Shown here: positions 18,375 through 27,702 of the stretch, piece by piece
Layout of the letters: each line of letters begins with the position of its first letter
How positions within the stretch are numbered: the stretch's first letter is position 1
NCBI RefSeq assembly: GCF_001952855.1
Contig: NZ_LPNO01000001.1
Location: 39,469-103,468, forward strand
Source of the DNA: Pseudomonas sp. ATCC PTA-122608
Lineage (GTDB): Bacteria; Pseudomonadota; Gammaproteobacteria; Pseudomonadales; Pseudomonadaceae
DNA: 64,000 nucleotides
Direction: 5' to 3'
Program-made: the position numbers and the translations under genes
The notes under the pieces: model-generated
What the model was told of the DNA's origin: nothing
Seen by the model: only the letters and a program-made list of their open reading frames with translations
Databases searched by the model: none

Positions 18375-18854
18375 TCAGTCGCGCGCTAAAAGGCGCGGGG
18401 CAAGCTCTTTAAGAGCGCGACGATAAACCTCGCGCTTGAATGTCACCACCTGGCCCAACGGATACCAATAACTGACCCAGCGCCAGCCATCGAACTCCGG
18501 TTTACCGGTCAAATCCATCCGCACCCGCTGCTCGTTGGAGATCAGGCGCAGGAGAAACCATTTCTGTTTCTGGCCGATGCACAGCGGTTGGCTGTGGGTA
18601 CGCACCAGACGTTGCGGCAAACGATAGCGCAACCAGCCTCGGGTGCAGGCCAGAATTTGCACATCTTCACGTTCAAGGCCTACTTCTTCGTTCAACTCAC
18701 GGTACAAGGCGTCTTCAGGGGTTTCGTCGGGGTTGATTCCGCCTTGAGGAAACTGCCAGGCATCTTGGTTGATACGGCGAGCCCATAGCACCTGTCCGGC
18801 ATCATTCGTAAGAATAATCCCGACATTAGGACGGAAACCATCGGGGTCGATCAC
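18375..18854 (-). CDS. rppH: RNA pyrophosphohydrolase (Nudix)
   Basis: A 159-residue Nudix hydrolase that removes pyrophosphate from the 5' end of mRNAs and so starts their decay. The Nudix box runs from [16 protein letters not shown] to EEVGL (about residues 37-59). The conserved N-terminus [14 protein letters not shown] fixes the start at GTG 18854, with AGG upstream; the ORF's further extension to 18914 is not family sequence. It is first in the operon with ptsP. Confidence 0.93.
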   Translation of the reverse strand: MIDPDGFRPNVGIILTNDAGQVLWARRINQDAWQFPQGGINPDETPEDALYRELNEEVGLEREDVQILACTRGWLRYRLPQRLVRTHSQPLCIGQKQKWFLLRLISNEQRVRMDLTGKPEFDGWRWVSYWYPLGQVVTFKREVYRRALKELAPRLLARD

Positions 18855-18997
18855 GGCAACAACCTCGCAAACGCATGTCACCGCATTGTTCCACAAAGAT
18901 TGATACAGCGGCAACGAGGCTGCTTACCTTATGTGCACTCTTGTGAAAAGACCGTATTCTGGACGCCTTTTTACAGACATTTCAGCGAGTAACTGCA

Positions 18998-19654
18998 ATG
19001 CGCCTGGCTTTATTCGACTTGGACAACACGCTTTTGGGGGGTGACAGCGATCACGCCTGGGGCGATTACCTCTGTGAACGCGGGATTCTCGACGCCGTGG
19101 CCTACAAGGCCCGCAACGATGAGTTCTACCAGGACTACCTGGCCGGCAAGCTGGATAACGCCGAGTACTTGAACTTCTGCCTGGAAATCCTCGGCCGCAC
19201 CGAGATGGCCCAGCTGGATGAATGGCACCGTGACTACATGCGCGACTGCATCGAGCCGATCATGCTGCCCCAGGCGGTTGAATTGCTGGCCAAGCACCGG
19301 GCGGCGGGCGACAAGTTGGTGATCATCACCGCGACCAACCGTTTTGTGACCGCACCGATTGCCGAGCGGCTGGGGGTTGAAACCCTGATTGCGACGGAAT
19401 GCGAGATGCAAGATGGCCGTTACACCGGGCGCAGTACGGATATCCCGTGCTTTCGCGAAGGTAAAGTGACGCGCTTGAATCGTTGGCTGGAAGAGACCGG
19501 GTACAGCCTGGAGGACAGTTACTTCTATAGCGATTCGATGAATGACCTGCCGTTGCTGGAGCAGGTGACGCATGCGGTGGCGGTGGATCCGGATCCGAAT
19601 CTGCGGGCTGAGGCTCAGAAGCGTGGTTGGCCGGTGATTAGCCTGCGCGGCTGA
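18998..19654 (+). CDS. HAD-superfamily (SerB-like, IB) phosphatase
   Basis: A 218-residue haloacid-dehalogenase-fold phosphatase. The nucleophile motif FDLDNTL (residues 5-11), motif II with IITATN (about residue 110) and motif [13 protein letters not shown] (about residue 178) are all present. It belongs to the HAD-IB group with phosphoserine and histidinol-phosphate phosphatases. It is divergent from rppH-ptsP. The substrate is not evident from context. Confidence 0.88.
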   Translation: MRLALFDLDNTLLGGDSDHAWGDYLCERGILDAVAYKARNDEFYQDYLAGKLDNAEYLNFCLEILGRTEMAQLDEWHRDYMRDCIEPIMLPQAVELLAKHRAAGDKLVIITATNRFVTAPIAERLGVETLIATECEMQDGRYTGRSTDIPCFREGKVTRLNRWLEETGYSLEDSYFYSDSMNDLPLLEQVTHAVAVDPDPNLRAEAQKRGWPVISLRG

Positions 19655-19661
19655 TAACGCT

Positions 19662-19743
19662 TTCGCGAGCAAGCCCGCTCCCACATTTGATCGAGTTCCA
19701 CCTTTGGAATGCAGTCGAATGTGGGAGCGGGCTTGCTCGCGAA
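19662..19743. repeat. REP doublet (REPIN), outward-facing order
   Basis: Two inverted REP cores in the opposite order from most doublets here (TTCGCGAGCAAG first, then CTTGCTCGCGAA), with a shorter, simple spacer. It lies between the HAD phosphatase and DUF2269 genes. Confidence 0.9.
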
Positions 19744-19766
19744 TGAAGGCGACCCGGTTTCAAGCC

Positions 19767-20180
19767 TTAAACGGGTTTAGCACCCATCAACCCGGCAATC
19801 GCCACAAACCCCACCAAACTGACCACGGCCAGCGCCACGGTGAAGTTCACACTCCCCGCCCCGCCCAACCGCAGTCGATTAAGCCGCGCCACCAGCCAGA
19901 ACCAGCTCAGCGCCGCCACGGTGTAGATCACGCTCGAACCCAGAATCCAGGTTTGCCCCAGCGGCCAGCCGATCAAGTGCGCCAGCCACCAGCCGGTGAA
20001 CGGCATGCTCACCACGCAAATCCCCATCAACAACCACACAAACACCCACGGCCGCTGCACGGTATAGGCAGGCCCTGCGCTGCGTTTGCGCCAGGCCAGC
20101 ACCGCCAGCGCGACGCCGCTGAGCAGCAGCAACACCGTGGCCGCGATGTGGATAACTTTAAGGGTGGTCAGCGTTTCCAT
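19767..20180 (-). CDS. DUF2269-like small integral membrane protein
   Basis: A 137-residue protein with four hydrophobic helices (first at about residues 8-27, LKVIHIAATVLLLLSGVALA). It resembles the DUF2269 group, which has a conserved His in the first helix. It starts 40 nt after the ilvA stop on the same strand and could be co-transcribed with it. Function unknown. Confidence 0.7.
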   Translation of the reverse strand: METLTTLKVIHIAATVLLLLSGVALAVLAWRKRSAGPAYTVQRPWVFVWLLMGICVVSMPFTGWWLAHLIGWPLGQTWILGSSVIYTVAALSWFWLVARLNRLRLGGAGSVNFTVALAVVSLVGFVAIAGLMGAKPV

Positions 20181-20220
20181 GTTCTCGATTCCTTGAAGGC
20201 CGCTCAGTCAGCGTAGTCGC

Positions 20221-21735
20221 TCAACCGAGGAACAGTTGGTAGGCCGGGTTATCACTTTCATCCCAGTACGGGTAGCCAATGGCTTCCAGCGCCGCCGGCA
20301 CCAGGTGGCGCTCGTCCGCCGGCACCTGCAGCCCCGCCACTACGCGCCCGTCAGCGGCGCCGTGGTTGCGATAGTGGAACATCGAGATGTTCCAGCGCCC
20401 GCCCAATTTGTTGAGGAAGTTGAACAACGCTCCCGGACGTTCCGGGAATTCGAAGCGGAACACCACCTCGTCGCTGACGTGCGCCGCATGGCCACCGACC
20501 ATATGACGGATGTGCAGCTTGGCCAGTTCGTTTTCCGTCAGGTCCAGCACCGGGAAACCCTGGCTGGTAAGGCTGGCGATCAGCGCGCTGCGCGGGTCAT
20601 TTTCCGGGTGGGTCTGCACGCCGACAAAAATGTGCGCTTCGCGGCCAGAGTGGTAGCGGTAGTTGAATTCGGTGATCTGGCGCTTGCCCACGGCCTCGCA
20701 GAAGGCCTTGAAGCTGCCCGGCTTCTCGGGGATGGTCACGGCGATGATGGCTTCGCGGCCTTCACCCAACTCGGCGCGCTCGGCCACATGGCGCAGGCGG
20801 TCGAAGTTGACGTTGGCCCCGGAATCGATGGCCACCAGGGTTTGCCCGGTGATGCCACGGGTCTCGACGTACTTCTTGATGCCCGCCACGCCCAGGGCGC
20901 CAGCCGGCTCCGTGATGGAGCGGGTGTCGTCGTAGATGTCCTTGATCGCCGCGCAGATTTCATCGGTGCTGACGGTGATCACTTCATCCACGTAGTCCTT
21001 GCAGATGTCGAAGGTGTGCTGGCCGATCTGCGCCACCGCCACGCCGTCGGCGAAGATGCCCACGGTCGGCAATACCACGCGCTCGCCCGCCGCCATGGCG
21101 GCTTGCAGGCAGTTGGAGTCGTCCGGCTCGACGCCGATGATCTTGATTTCAGGCCGCAGGTATTTCACGTACGCCGCGATCCCGGCGATCAGGCCACCAC
21201 CGCCCACCGGGACGAAAATCGCGTCCAGCGGCCCCGGGTGCTGGCGCAGAATCTCCATCGCCACCGTGCCCTGCCCGGCAATGGTGTGCGGATCATCGTA
21301 GGGGTGAATGTAGACGTAGCCTTTTTCGTCGACCAGCTTCAGCGAATACGCCAGCGCTTCCGGGAAAGAATCCCCGTGCAGCACCACTTTGCCGCCACGG
21401 GAGCGCACGCCTTCGACCTTGATCTCGGGCGTGGTCTTGGGCATCACGATGGTGGCCTTGACCCCCAGCACCTTGGCCGCCAGGGCCAGGCCCTGGGCGT
21501 GGTTGCCCGCTGAAGCGGTGACCACACCGCGCGCACGTTCTTCGGCGCTCAGTTGGGTCAGCTTGTTGTAGGCACCGCGAATCTTGAACGAGAACACCGG
21601 CTGCAAGTCTTCGCGCTTGAGCCAGACCTTGTTACCCAGGCGCTCGGAGAGCTGGCGGGCGGTCTGCAGCGGGGTTTCTACGGCAACGTCGTAAACGCGC
21701 GAGGTGAGGATCTTTTTGACGTACTGTTCAAGCAT
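20221..21735 (-). CDS. ilvA: Threonine ammonia-lyase, biosynthetic
   Basis: A 504-residue PLP enzyme converting threonine to 2-oxobutanoate for isoleucine synthesis. The PLP Lys is in [10 protein letters not shown] (about residue 51), the Gly-rich phosphate loop is [11 protein letters not shown], and two C-terminal ACT-like domains (about residues 325-500) give isoleucine/valine feedback control. It is divergent from rpiA across a 136-nt gap. Full length for the long biosynthetic form. Confidence 0.96.
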   Translation of the reverse strand: MLEQYVKKILTSRVYDVAVETPLQTARQLSERLGNKVWLKREDLQPVFSFKIRGAYNKLTQLSAEERARGVVTASAGNHAQGLALAAKVLGVKATIVMPKTTPEIKVEGVRSRGGKVVLHGDSFPEALAYSLKLVDEKGYVYIHPYDDPHTIAGQGTVAMEILRQHPGPLDAIFVPVGGGGLIAGIAAYVKYLRPEIKIIGVEPDDSNCLQAAMAAGERVVLPTVGIFADGVAVAQIGQHTFDICKDYVDEVITVSTDEICAAIKDIYDDTRSITEPAGALGVAGIKKYVETRGITGQTLVAIDSGANVNFDRLRHVAERAELGEGREAIIAVTIPEKPGSFKAFCEAVGKRQITEFNYRYHSGREAHIFVGVQTHPENDPRSALIASLTSQGFPVLDLTENELAKLHIRHMVGGHAAHVSDEVVFRFEFPERPGALFNFLNKLGGRWNISMFHYRNHGAADGRVVAGLQVPADERHLVPAALEAIGYPYWDESDNPAYQLFLG

Positions 21736-21871
21736 CGGAAAGCATCACTGGGCGGGTTGGGCAGGGCCAAGGAGTCTAACCCAGCGTTTGGCCGGGCGAC
21801 CACACGAAAACCGAGGTTTTGTTGGGTTATACTCGCGCCCCTCTTTACTCCCCGCCCGTTCCGGAGCCCGC

Positions 21872-22543
21872 ATGACCCAGGATCAACTCAAACAGGCAGT
21901 GGCCCAGGCCGCCGTCGATTTAATCCTTCCTAAACTCGACGATAAAAGCATCGTCGGTGTCGGCACCGGCTCCACCGCCAACTGCTTTATCGATGCGCTG
22001 GCCCTGCACAAGGGCGCGTTCGACGGCGCGGTCGCCAGCTCCGAAGCCACCGCTGCGCGGCTCAAGGGCCACGGCATTCCGGTGTATGAGCTGAACACCG
22101 TCAGCGACCTGGAGTTCTATGTCGACGGCGCCGATGAAAGCGACGCACACCTGAACCTGATCAAGGGCGGCGGCGCAGCACTGACTCGCGAGAAGATCGT
22201 CGCGGCCGTGGCCAAGACCTTCATCTGCATCGCCGATGCCAGCAAACTGGTGCCGGTACTTGGCGCGTTCCCGCTGCCGGTTGAAGTGATCCCGATGGCC
22301 CGCAGCCACGTGGCCCGCGAGCTGGTGAAGCTGGGCGGCGACCCGGTGTACCGCGAAGGCGTGCTGACCGACAACGGCAACATCATCATCGACGTGTTCA
22401 ACCTGCAGATCACCAACCCGGTGGAGCTGGAGCGCCAGATCAACGCCATCGTCGGCGTCGTCACCAACGGCCTGTTCGCGGCACGCCCGGCTGACGTATT
22501 GCTGCTGGGCACCCCGGAAGGCGTGAAAACCCTCAAAGCCTGA
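21872..22543 (+). CDS. rpiA: Ribose-5-phosphate isomerase A
   Basis: A 223-residue enzyme interconverting ribose 5-phosphate and ribulose 5-phosphate. Substrate loop [12 protein letters not shown], catalytic [17 protein letters not shown] and ALTREKI are present. The start is ATG 21872 (MTQDQLKQ), just inside a longer ORF; a GTTATACT -10-like box lies about 45 nt upstream. It is divergent from ilvA. Confidence 0.96.
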   Translation: MTQDQLKQAVAQAAVDLILPKLDDKSIVGVGTGSTANCFIDALALHKGAFDGAVASSEATAARLKGHGIPVYELNTVSDLEFYVDGADESDAHLNLIKGGGAALTREKIVAAVAKTFICIADASKLVPVLGAFPLPVEVIPMARSHVARELVKLGGDPVYREGVLTDNGNIIIDVFNLQITNPVELERQINAIVGVVTNGLFAARPADVLLLGTPEGVKTLKA

Positions 22544-22556
22544 ACCGCTCCTCCAC

Positions 22557-22657
22557 TGTAGAAGCGGGCTTGCCCGCGAAAAACCAACAAGCGCCTCGCC
22601 CGCTCAGGACGACCCGCGTTACCGGTAACGTTTTTCGCGAGCAAGCGTGCTCCTGCA
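22557..22657. repeat. Degenerate REP doublet
   Basis: AGCGGGCTTGCCCGCGAAAA on the left and a drifted inverse (TTTTTCGCGAGCAAGCGTGC) on the right, about 100 nt overall, downstream of rpiA. The left arm is of the GCCCGCG sub-type seen also at 30535. Confidence 0.8.
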
Positions 22658-22859
22658 AGCAGCATTTGCGCTCACCCTCGGCCGAAACCGAGCACCCGCC
22701 ACGGCATCTCTCGCCGCGCTTCGTATCAAATCTGTTACAAATTACAGCCAGGCGACTCGTGCGTTTAACAATGCGCCAATTCGCCGCCGCCCATGGAATG
22801 AGGCGCGCATTGTGCAAAAGGTCTCGGCTCCCGACTCCAATCACTTCAAGGAAGACCCT

Positions 22860-24812
22860 GTGATAAAGCCTCTAGCCCTCGCTGTCAGCGTTGCCAGTGC
22901 CCTGCTGTCCACCAGCGCCCAGTCATACGATTACGGCCAACACGCCAACACCACCCTGGAAACGCTGATCAACGACTATCCCGGTCGCTATCGCGGCACC
23001 GCCAATTTCGCCGGGGCCGCCGATTGGATGCAAAGCCAGATGGGCAGCGCCTACAGCATCAGCCGCCAGGATTTTTCCTGGACCGCCAGCGGCACCTCCC
23101 GCAGTTCGCAAAACGTGGTGGCCTACGCCGCCGGCACCCAGCCGCAATATGTGGTGATCGGCGCGCACTTCGACACCTACTTTGGTCGCCCTACCTTGCA
23201 AGGCCTCGATGACAACGGCTCCGGCGCCAGTGTGCTGACCGAGGTGGCAAAAAACCTGGGCGGGTTGCAGTTGGAGAACGGCCTGCAAATCGTCGGCTTT
23301 GGCGCAGAGGAAGAAGGCCTGCGCGGCTCGAAAGCCTTCGTCAACGCATTGAGCGCCAGCCAGAAGGCCAACATGCTGGCGATGATCAACCTCGACAGCC
23401 TGATCACCGGCGACATGATGTACGCCCACGCCGGCCAGAACAGCACGGCCAACCCGGCGCTGGCGTCGTTGCGCGAGCACACGTTCCAGATCGCCAGGGA
23501 GCTGAACATTCCGCTGTTCACCAACCCCGGCCTCGACCCGCAATACCCCAAGGGCACCGGCTGCTGCAGCGATGGCGAACCCTTCGAGCCGCTGAATATC
23601 CCGATCCTGTATATCGAAGCAACCAACTGGGAATTGGGCGACCTGGATGGTTATACCCAGACCAACAACCCGGCCATCCCCGGCGGATCGACCTGGCACG
23701 ACCCTACCGAGGACAACAAGGAAGTGCTGACCAACGCCTTTGGCCAGGAACGTATTGACCAGCGCCTGCGGGACTATTCGCGGCTGCTCAGCCGGCTGGT
23801 ATTGGAGTTGACCAATGCCGACTTGATGGCCTCCACCGCCTCGGGTGGCGCCGTTGCGCGCAATATGCAGGACAACCTGCAACGCCAGCATCAGTCGATG
23901 GTGCGCCTGCACGATCGCCGCTGGCTGACCCTGCAGTCGGCTAGCCGCGAGGTCGGCAGCTTCGATGGCGAAATCGGTGTAGACGGCGAATACAACCCCG
24001 ACAGTGGTTTCGACGCCGCCCCCAACCCCGAGGCGCGGAGTCTCGGCCTGCATGCCCTGGGCGACTACCAGTTGAGTTCCAGCCTGAACCTCGGCGCCAG
24101 CCTCAGCTACCTCAATGGGCGCGACAAGCTTGAGCATCGCGGCAAACTGCAAAGCGACACTTGGCAGGCAGCCGCTTACGCACTGTTGAATGACGGCGGT
24201 CCGAGCTGGCTGGCCGGCGACTTGAGCGTGGGCCACAGTCGCTTTGACTCCCGGCGCAATTTGCTGATCCAGGCCAGCGGTGGGCCGGTATTGCTCAATC
24301 AGCACCTGACCGGGAAAACCGATGCGTTGGCATTGGGCGCGCGGGTGCTGGGTGGCTATGACTTCGACTTCGGCGCAATCAAGAGCGGGCCCTTTGCCGG
24401 GCTGGACTACACCCATTACCGCATCGATAAATTCCATGAAAAGCAGGACCTGCGTACCGCCCTTGAGTACGAAGAACAGTCGTTCGACTCACTTGAAGCC
24501 AGCCTCGGCTGGCGTGTGCGCGGTGCTGTCGCCTTGCCTTATGGCCTGAGCCTGATGCCTTACGCCGACATCGCCTGGGTCAAGGAACTGGCCGACGGCC
24601 GCCTGGACGACCTTGACCTGACCGCCCGCGCCGATGACCAGGCACGCACGGCCCGGCTGGGGTCAGTAGATAAAAGTTTCGGACGCGCCCAGGTCGGCAG
24701 CCAACTGGCAATCACTCCGCAGTTAGGCGTGTATGCCGAAGTGAACGGCCGATTGGGCCATGCCGAGGGTAGCCAGACCGGCTATTCGCTGGGCGTGCAG
24801 TGGATGTTCTGA
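22860..24812 (+). CDS. aaaA: AaaA-like autotransporter aminopeptidase (M28)
   Basis: A 650-residue surface or secreted protease. A signal peptide (to about residue 20) leads into a zinc M28 aminopeptidase with metal ligands H103 and D105 (GAHFDTYFG), D117 (GLDDNGSG), E151/E152 (AEEEGLRGS), D179 (INLDS) and His in STWHDPTED. The last 250 or so residues form a beta-barrel translocator ending in an aromatic (YSLGVQWMF). P. aeruginosa AaaA (PA0328), of nearly the same length, removes N-terminal arginine from peptides. GTG 22860, preceded by AAGGA, is chosen; the longer ORF to 22647 is repeat sequence. Its TGA abuts the stop of the convergent gene exactly. Confidence 0.85.
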   Translation: MIKPLALAVSVASALLSTSAQSYDYGQHANTTLETLINDYPGRYRGTANFAGAADWMQSQMGSAYSISRQDFSWTASGTSRSSQNVVAYAAGTQPQYVVIGAHFDTYFGRPTLQGLDDNGSGASVLTEVAKNLGGLQLENGLQIVGFGAEEEGLRGSKAFVNALSASQKANMLAMINLDSLITGDMMYAHAGQNSTANPALASLREHTFQIARELNIPLFTNPGLDPQYPKGTGCCSDGEPFEPLNIPILYIEATNWELGDLDGYTQTNNPAIPGGSTWHDPTEDNKEVLTNAFGQERIDQRLRDYSRLLSRLVLELTNADLMASTASGGAVARNMQDNLQRQHQSMVRLHDRRWLTLQSASREVGSFDGEIGVDGEYNPDSGFDAAPNPEARSLGLHALGDYQLSSSLNLGASLSYLNGRDKLEHRGKLQSDTWQAAAYALLNDGGPSWLAGDLSVGHSRFDSRRNLLIQASGGPVLLNQHLTGKTDALALGARVLGGYDFDFGAIKSGPFAGLDYTHYRIDKFHEKQDLRTALEYEEQSFDSLEASLGWRVRGAVALPYGLSLMPYADIAWVKELADGRLDDLDLTARADDQARTARLGSVDKSFGRAQVGSQLAITPQLGVYAEVNGRLGHAEGSQTGYSLGVQWMF

Positions 24813-25721
24813 TCAGGGCTTCTTGAACACATAAAAGAGGTTCGGCTCACTGACCATGTACAACGTGCCGTCGTTGTCCATGGCAATCCCCTCGGCCTGA
24901 GGCACTCGCTGCTTCAGGCCATGGCGCCCCTTGAGCAGCGACAAACTGCTCAGGGGACGACCGTCGATATCCAGTTCCAGCACCAGGAATGACTCATCCG
25001 ACAGCGCCAGCAAATGGCCGCTGCGCTCGTCGTATTGCAGGCTCGACAGGTCGCGCACAAACAACCCGGCATCGCGCTTGGGGTTATTGATTACGTGCAC
25101 CGAGTAGGTTTTTTCCGGTTTGAAATGGGGAAAGCCGTGCACCTCGTAGATCAGCATCGGGTCCCGCTCCTTGGCCACAAACAGGCGCTTGCCCACCGAG
25201 TCATAGGCCAGGCCTTCGAAGCCTTTGTTGCCACCCAAGTGCACACCGAGGGTCATTTGCTCGGCGTCGGCGGCATCGAGGAATTGGGTGTCCTCATCCA
25301 CATGGACCTTGATCAGCCGCTGCTGACGCTCGTCGCTGATGACGTAGGTGTTGTCGCTGATGTACTCCACCGCCTCGGCATCACCAAACCCCACCAGCGC
25401 AATGCGCCGCAGAATTTTGCCCTCCAGGGACAGCTCCACCAGTTCGGCATTCTTGTTGGTCACGGTAAACAGGCTGTCGCGCACCGGATCAAAGGTCAGG
25501 GCCGAGACATCATCGTTGAGGCCGTCGATCACCTGCGCTTCCAGGCTGACCCGGTAATCCCCCAGGCCAATCGAATGCTCACCAGCGGGATTGCGCCAGG
25601 ACTGCCAGTTGAACCAGGCACGCTCGAACAGACGCAATTGCTGGGCAACCACACCGCAAGCCACCAGGGCGATCAGGATCAGGATGAAAAACGCAGGTTT
25701 GGGACGGGCAAGTCGACGCAT
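24813..25721 (-). CDS. SdiA-regulated-family beta-propeller protein, copy 1
   Basis: A 302-residue protein with an N-terminal signal anchor (about residues 9-28) and a repeated-strand domain of the SdiA-regulated family (PF06977), ending GTLYMVSEPNLFYVFKKP. It probably acts in the periplasm; biochemical role unknown. ATG 25721 is preferred to an in-frame TTG at 25736, though neither has a good ribosome-binding site. It lies downstream of a paralogue on the same strand with a 118-nt gap. Confidence 0.8.
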   Translation of the reverse strand: MRRLARPKPAFFILILIALVACGVVAQQLRLFERAWFNWQSWRNPAGEHSIGLGDYRVSLEAQVIDGLNDDVSALTFDPVRDSLFTVTNKNAELVELSLEGKILRRIALVGFGDAEAVEYISDNTYVISDERQQRLIKVHVDEDTQFLDAADAEQMTLGVHLGGNKGFEGLAYDSVGKRLFVAKERDPMLIYEVHGFPHFKPEKTYSVHVINNPKRDAGLFVRDLSSLQYDERSGHLLALSDESFLVLELDIDGRPLSSLSLLKGRHGLKQRVPQAEGIAMDNDGTLYMVSEPNLFYVFKKP

Positions 25722-25839
25722 CGGGGCGGGGCTCAAAGTGAAAACTGGCGAATGAATATCACGGTCGCCTGAATTTAAACTTAAACGCCCCGGGTGTCTG
25801 GCAGATGCCGCAAATAGCGAAAAATCTGACGTGATCGAA

Positions 25840-26769
25840 CTACTGTGCCTGCTTCTCGAAGCGATAGAACAGGTTCGGCTCGCTGACCATGTACAGCGTG
25901 CCGTTCTCGTCCATGGTCACGCCTTCGGCACGGGGAATGGTGCTCTTCAAGCCATTGAAGCCACCGAGCAAGGTCATGAAGCTGACTTGCTCGCCCTTTT
26001 CGTCGAGTTCCAGCAGCAGATGGGAATCGGCTGACAGCGCCAGCAGATGGCCAGTACGCGGGTCGACGGTCAGTGCCGAGAGGTTGCGCATGTCCAGTTC
26101 AGTGCTGGCGAGCTTTTGCTTGTCACCGGTGAGGGTCTGGCTGCCGTCGCTTTTCCAGGTGAACAGGGCCGGCGGGCGCTCTTCGCCGAGAATCAGCTGT
26201 TGATTGCGTTTGTCCCAGGTGATCGCTTCGAAGGCTTTGTTCTGGTCCTTCGAGGGGCCGAGGTCATAGGACGGGAAGTCGGCTTTGTTCAACTGCTGGG
26301 TCTGCGGGTCAACCTTGATGATGGTCAGGCTGTGCTGACGCTCATCGACCACAGCCATCAGGCCGTTTTCCATCATGGTCACGCCTTCCGGGTTGTTCCA
26401 GCCGTTGAGCAGCATCTTGCGCAGCACGTCGCCTTGCAGGGTCAGCTCAACCAGGAACGGGTTCTTGCCCATGACCGAGAACAGGGTCTTGGTCAGCGGG
26501 TTATAGGCCAGGTCCGAGGCTTCGTCCTTCTCCATGCCGGGCAGCAGCTTGGCGTCGATCACCGCGTGGTAGTCCGGGAGCCAGACACTTTCCAGGCGCT
26601 CGGTCGGGGTTTCGAAGCCCTCTGCCACCCACAACACGCCGCGATCGTCCCAGTGCATGGCCCAGGCCACGCCATAGATGATCGCGCCGGCCAGGAACAG
26701 CCAGGAATACCAGCGCATGGCAAGGCGTGAACGCAGCGTGGGTTTTACAGAGGGGAGAGGCACGGCCAT
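25840..26769 (-). CDS. SdiA-regulated-family beta-propeller protein, copy 2
   Basis: A 309-residue paralogue of the next gene, with the same layout: N-terminal membrane anchor (SWLFLAGAIIYGVAWAM, about residues 22-38) then the PF06977 domain, ending GTLYMVSEPNLFYRFEKQAQ. The start is ATG 26769, with GGAAAG five bases upstream; the ORF beyond is not conserved. The two share the E/DDV-SDLAYNP, GFEGLAYDS-like and PQAEG/PRAEG blocks, so this is a tandem duplication that has diverged strongly. Confidence 0.8.
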   Translation of the reverse strand: MAVPLPSVKPTLRSRLAMRWYSWLFLAGAIIYGVAWAMHWDDRGVLWVAEGFETPTERLESVWLPDYHAVIDAKLLPGMEKDEASDLAYNPLTKTLFSVMGKNPFLVELTLQGDVLRKMLLNGWNNPEGVTMMENGLMAVVDERQHSLTIIKVDPQTQQLNKADFPSYDLGPSKDQNKAFEAITWDKRNQQLILGEERPPALFTWKSDGSQTLTGDKQKLASTELDMRNLSALTVDPRTGHLLALSADSHLLLELDEKGEQVSFMTLLGGFNGLKSTIPRAEGVTMDENGTLYMVSEPNLFYRFEKQAQ

Positions 26770-26901
26770 TACGCTTTCCAGAAAGTCAGCTTTAGGGGAT
26801 AGCACAGGATCACAAGGTCCGCGCGCAGGAGGCTGAGGATTATCCGGATGGGGTGTGAAAAAAATGCAAAAACCCGATTTTGCAGCCATACACCGATCAA
26901 A

Positions 26902-26990
26902 TGTGGGAGCGGGCTTGCTCGCGAATGCGCAGTGTCAGTCACTGAATCTGCCACTGATACACCGCTTTCGCGAGCAAGCCCGCTCCCACA
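26902..26990. repeat. REP doublet (REPIN)
   Basis: Inverted REP cores with the inner GTGTCAGTC / CACTGATAC palindrome, between the SdiA-regulated pair and the FAH-family gene. Confidence 0.92.
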
Positions 26991-27014
26991 TTTTTATCCG
27001 CGTGTCGCCAGGTA

Positions 27015-27680
27015 TTAGCGAACGCTGCTTTCGAACCGGCTCACACCCGGCAATTCCAGCACCAGCTCATCGCCCACGTTCAGCGGGCCCACGCCTGCCG
27101 GCGTACCGGTGAGGATCACATCCCCGGCCTGCAGCGAGAAGCAACCGGCCATGTACTGGATCATCGGGATGATCGGGTTGAGCATGATCGCGCTGTTGCC
27201 GTCCTGGCGCACTTCGCCATTGATGGTCAGGCGAATGCCGATGTCAGTCACGTCCGGGAAGGTACTGCCGACCACGAACGGTGCAATCACTGCCGCGCCA
27301 TCAAACGACTTGGCGATTTCCCACGGCAGGCCCTTGGCTTTCAGCTCGGCCTGTTTGTCCCGCAGGGTCAGGTCCAGGGCCGGGGCGAAGCCGGAGATGG
27401 CGTCCAGCACTTCCTCGCGGCTCGGCTTTGTCGACAGCGGCTTGCCGATCAACACCGCGATTTCCGCTTCGTAGTGCACCGAACCGCGCTCGGTGGGAAT
27501 GGCGAAACCGCCTTCCAGCGCCACCACGCAACTGCCTGGCTTGATAAACAGCAGCGGCTCGGTAGGTACCGGGTTATCCAGTTCCTTGGCGTGTTCGGCG
27601 TAGTTACGCCCGATGCACACCACTTTCCCTAGCGGAAAGTGAATATTGGTGCCGTCGACATACTTGTGCTGATAGCTCAT
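27015..27680 (-). CDS. Fumarylacetoacetate hydrolase-family protein
   Basis: A 221-residue FAH-superfamily enzyme. The metal site ligands appear as E...EAEIAVLIGKPL and the substrate loop GRNYAEHAKEL is present; the C-terminal motif LTGTPAGVGPL is canonical. Short members are acylpyruvate hydrolases or oxaloacetate decarboxylases/tautomerases. It lies 22 nt downstream of the D-2-hydroxyglutarate dehydrogenase gene, so the two form an operon. The exact substrate is uncertain. Confidence 0.85.
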   Translation of the reverse strand: MSYQHKYVDGTNIHFPLGKVVCIGRNYAEHAKELDNPVPTEPLLFIKPGSCVVALEGGFAIPTERGSVHYEAEIAVLIGKPLSTKPSREEVLDAISGFAPALDLTLRDKQAELKAKGLPWEIAKSFDGAAVIAPFVVGSTFPDVTDIGIRLTINGEVRQDGNSAIMLNPIIPMIQYMAGCFSLQAGDVILTGTPAGVGPLNVGDELVLELPGVSRFESSVR

Positions 27681-27702
27681 GGACCGACTCCTTCAGGGAC
27701 TG

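Noticed and set aside
16856..18412. 518-codon open frame antisense to ptsP
   Set aside because: Long antisense frames are expected in GC-rich DNA; the ptsP reading is full-length with all motifs, and the antisense product has no recognisable domain.
24813..26769. Frameshifted single gene split in two
   Set aside because: Each of the two SdiA-regulated-family genes has its own membrane anchor and complete domain, so they are paralogues, not fragments.
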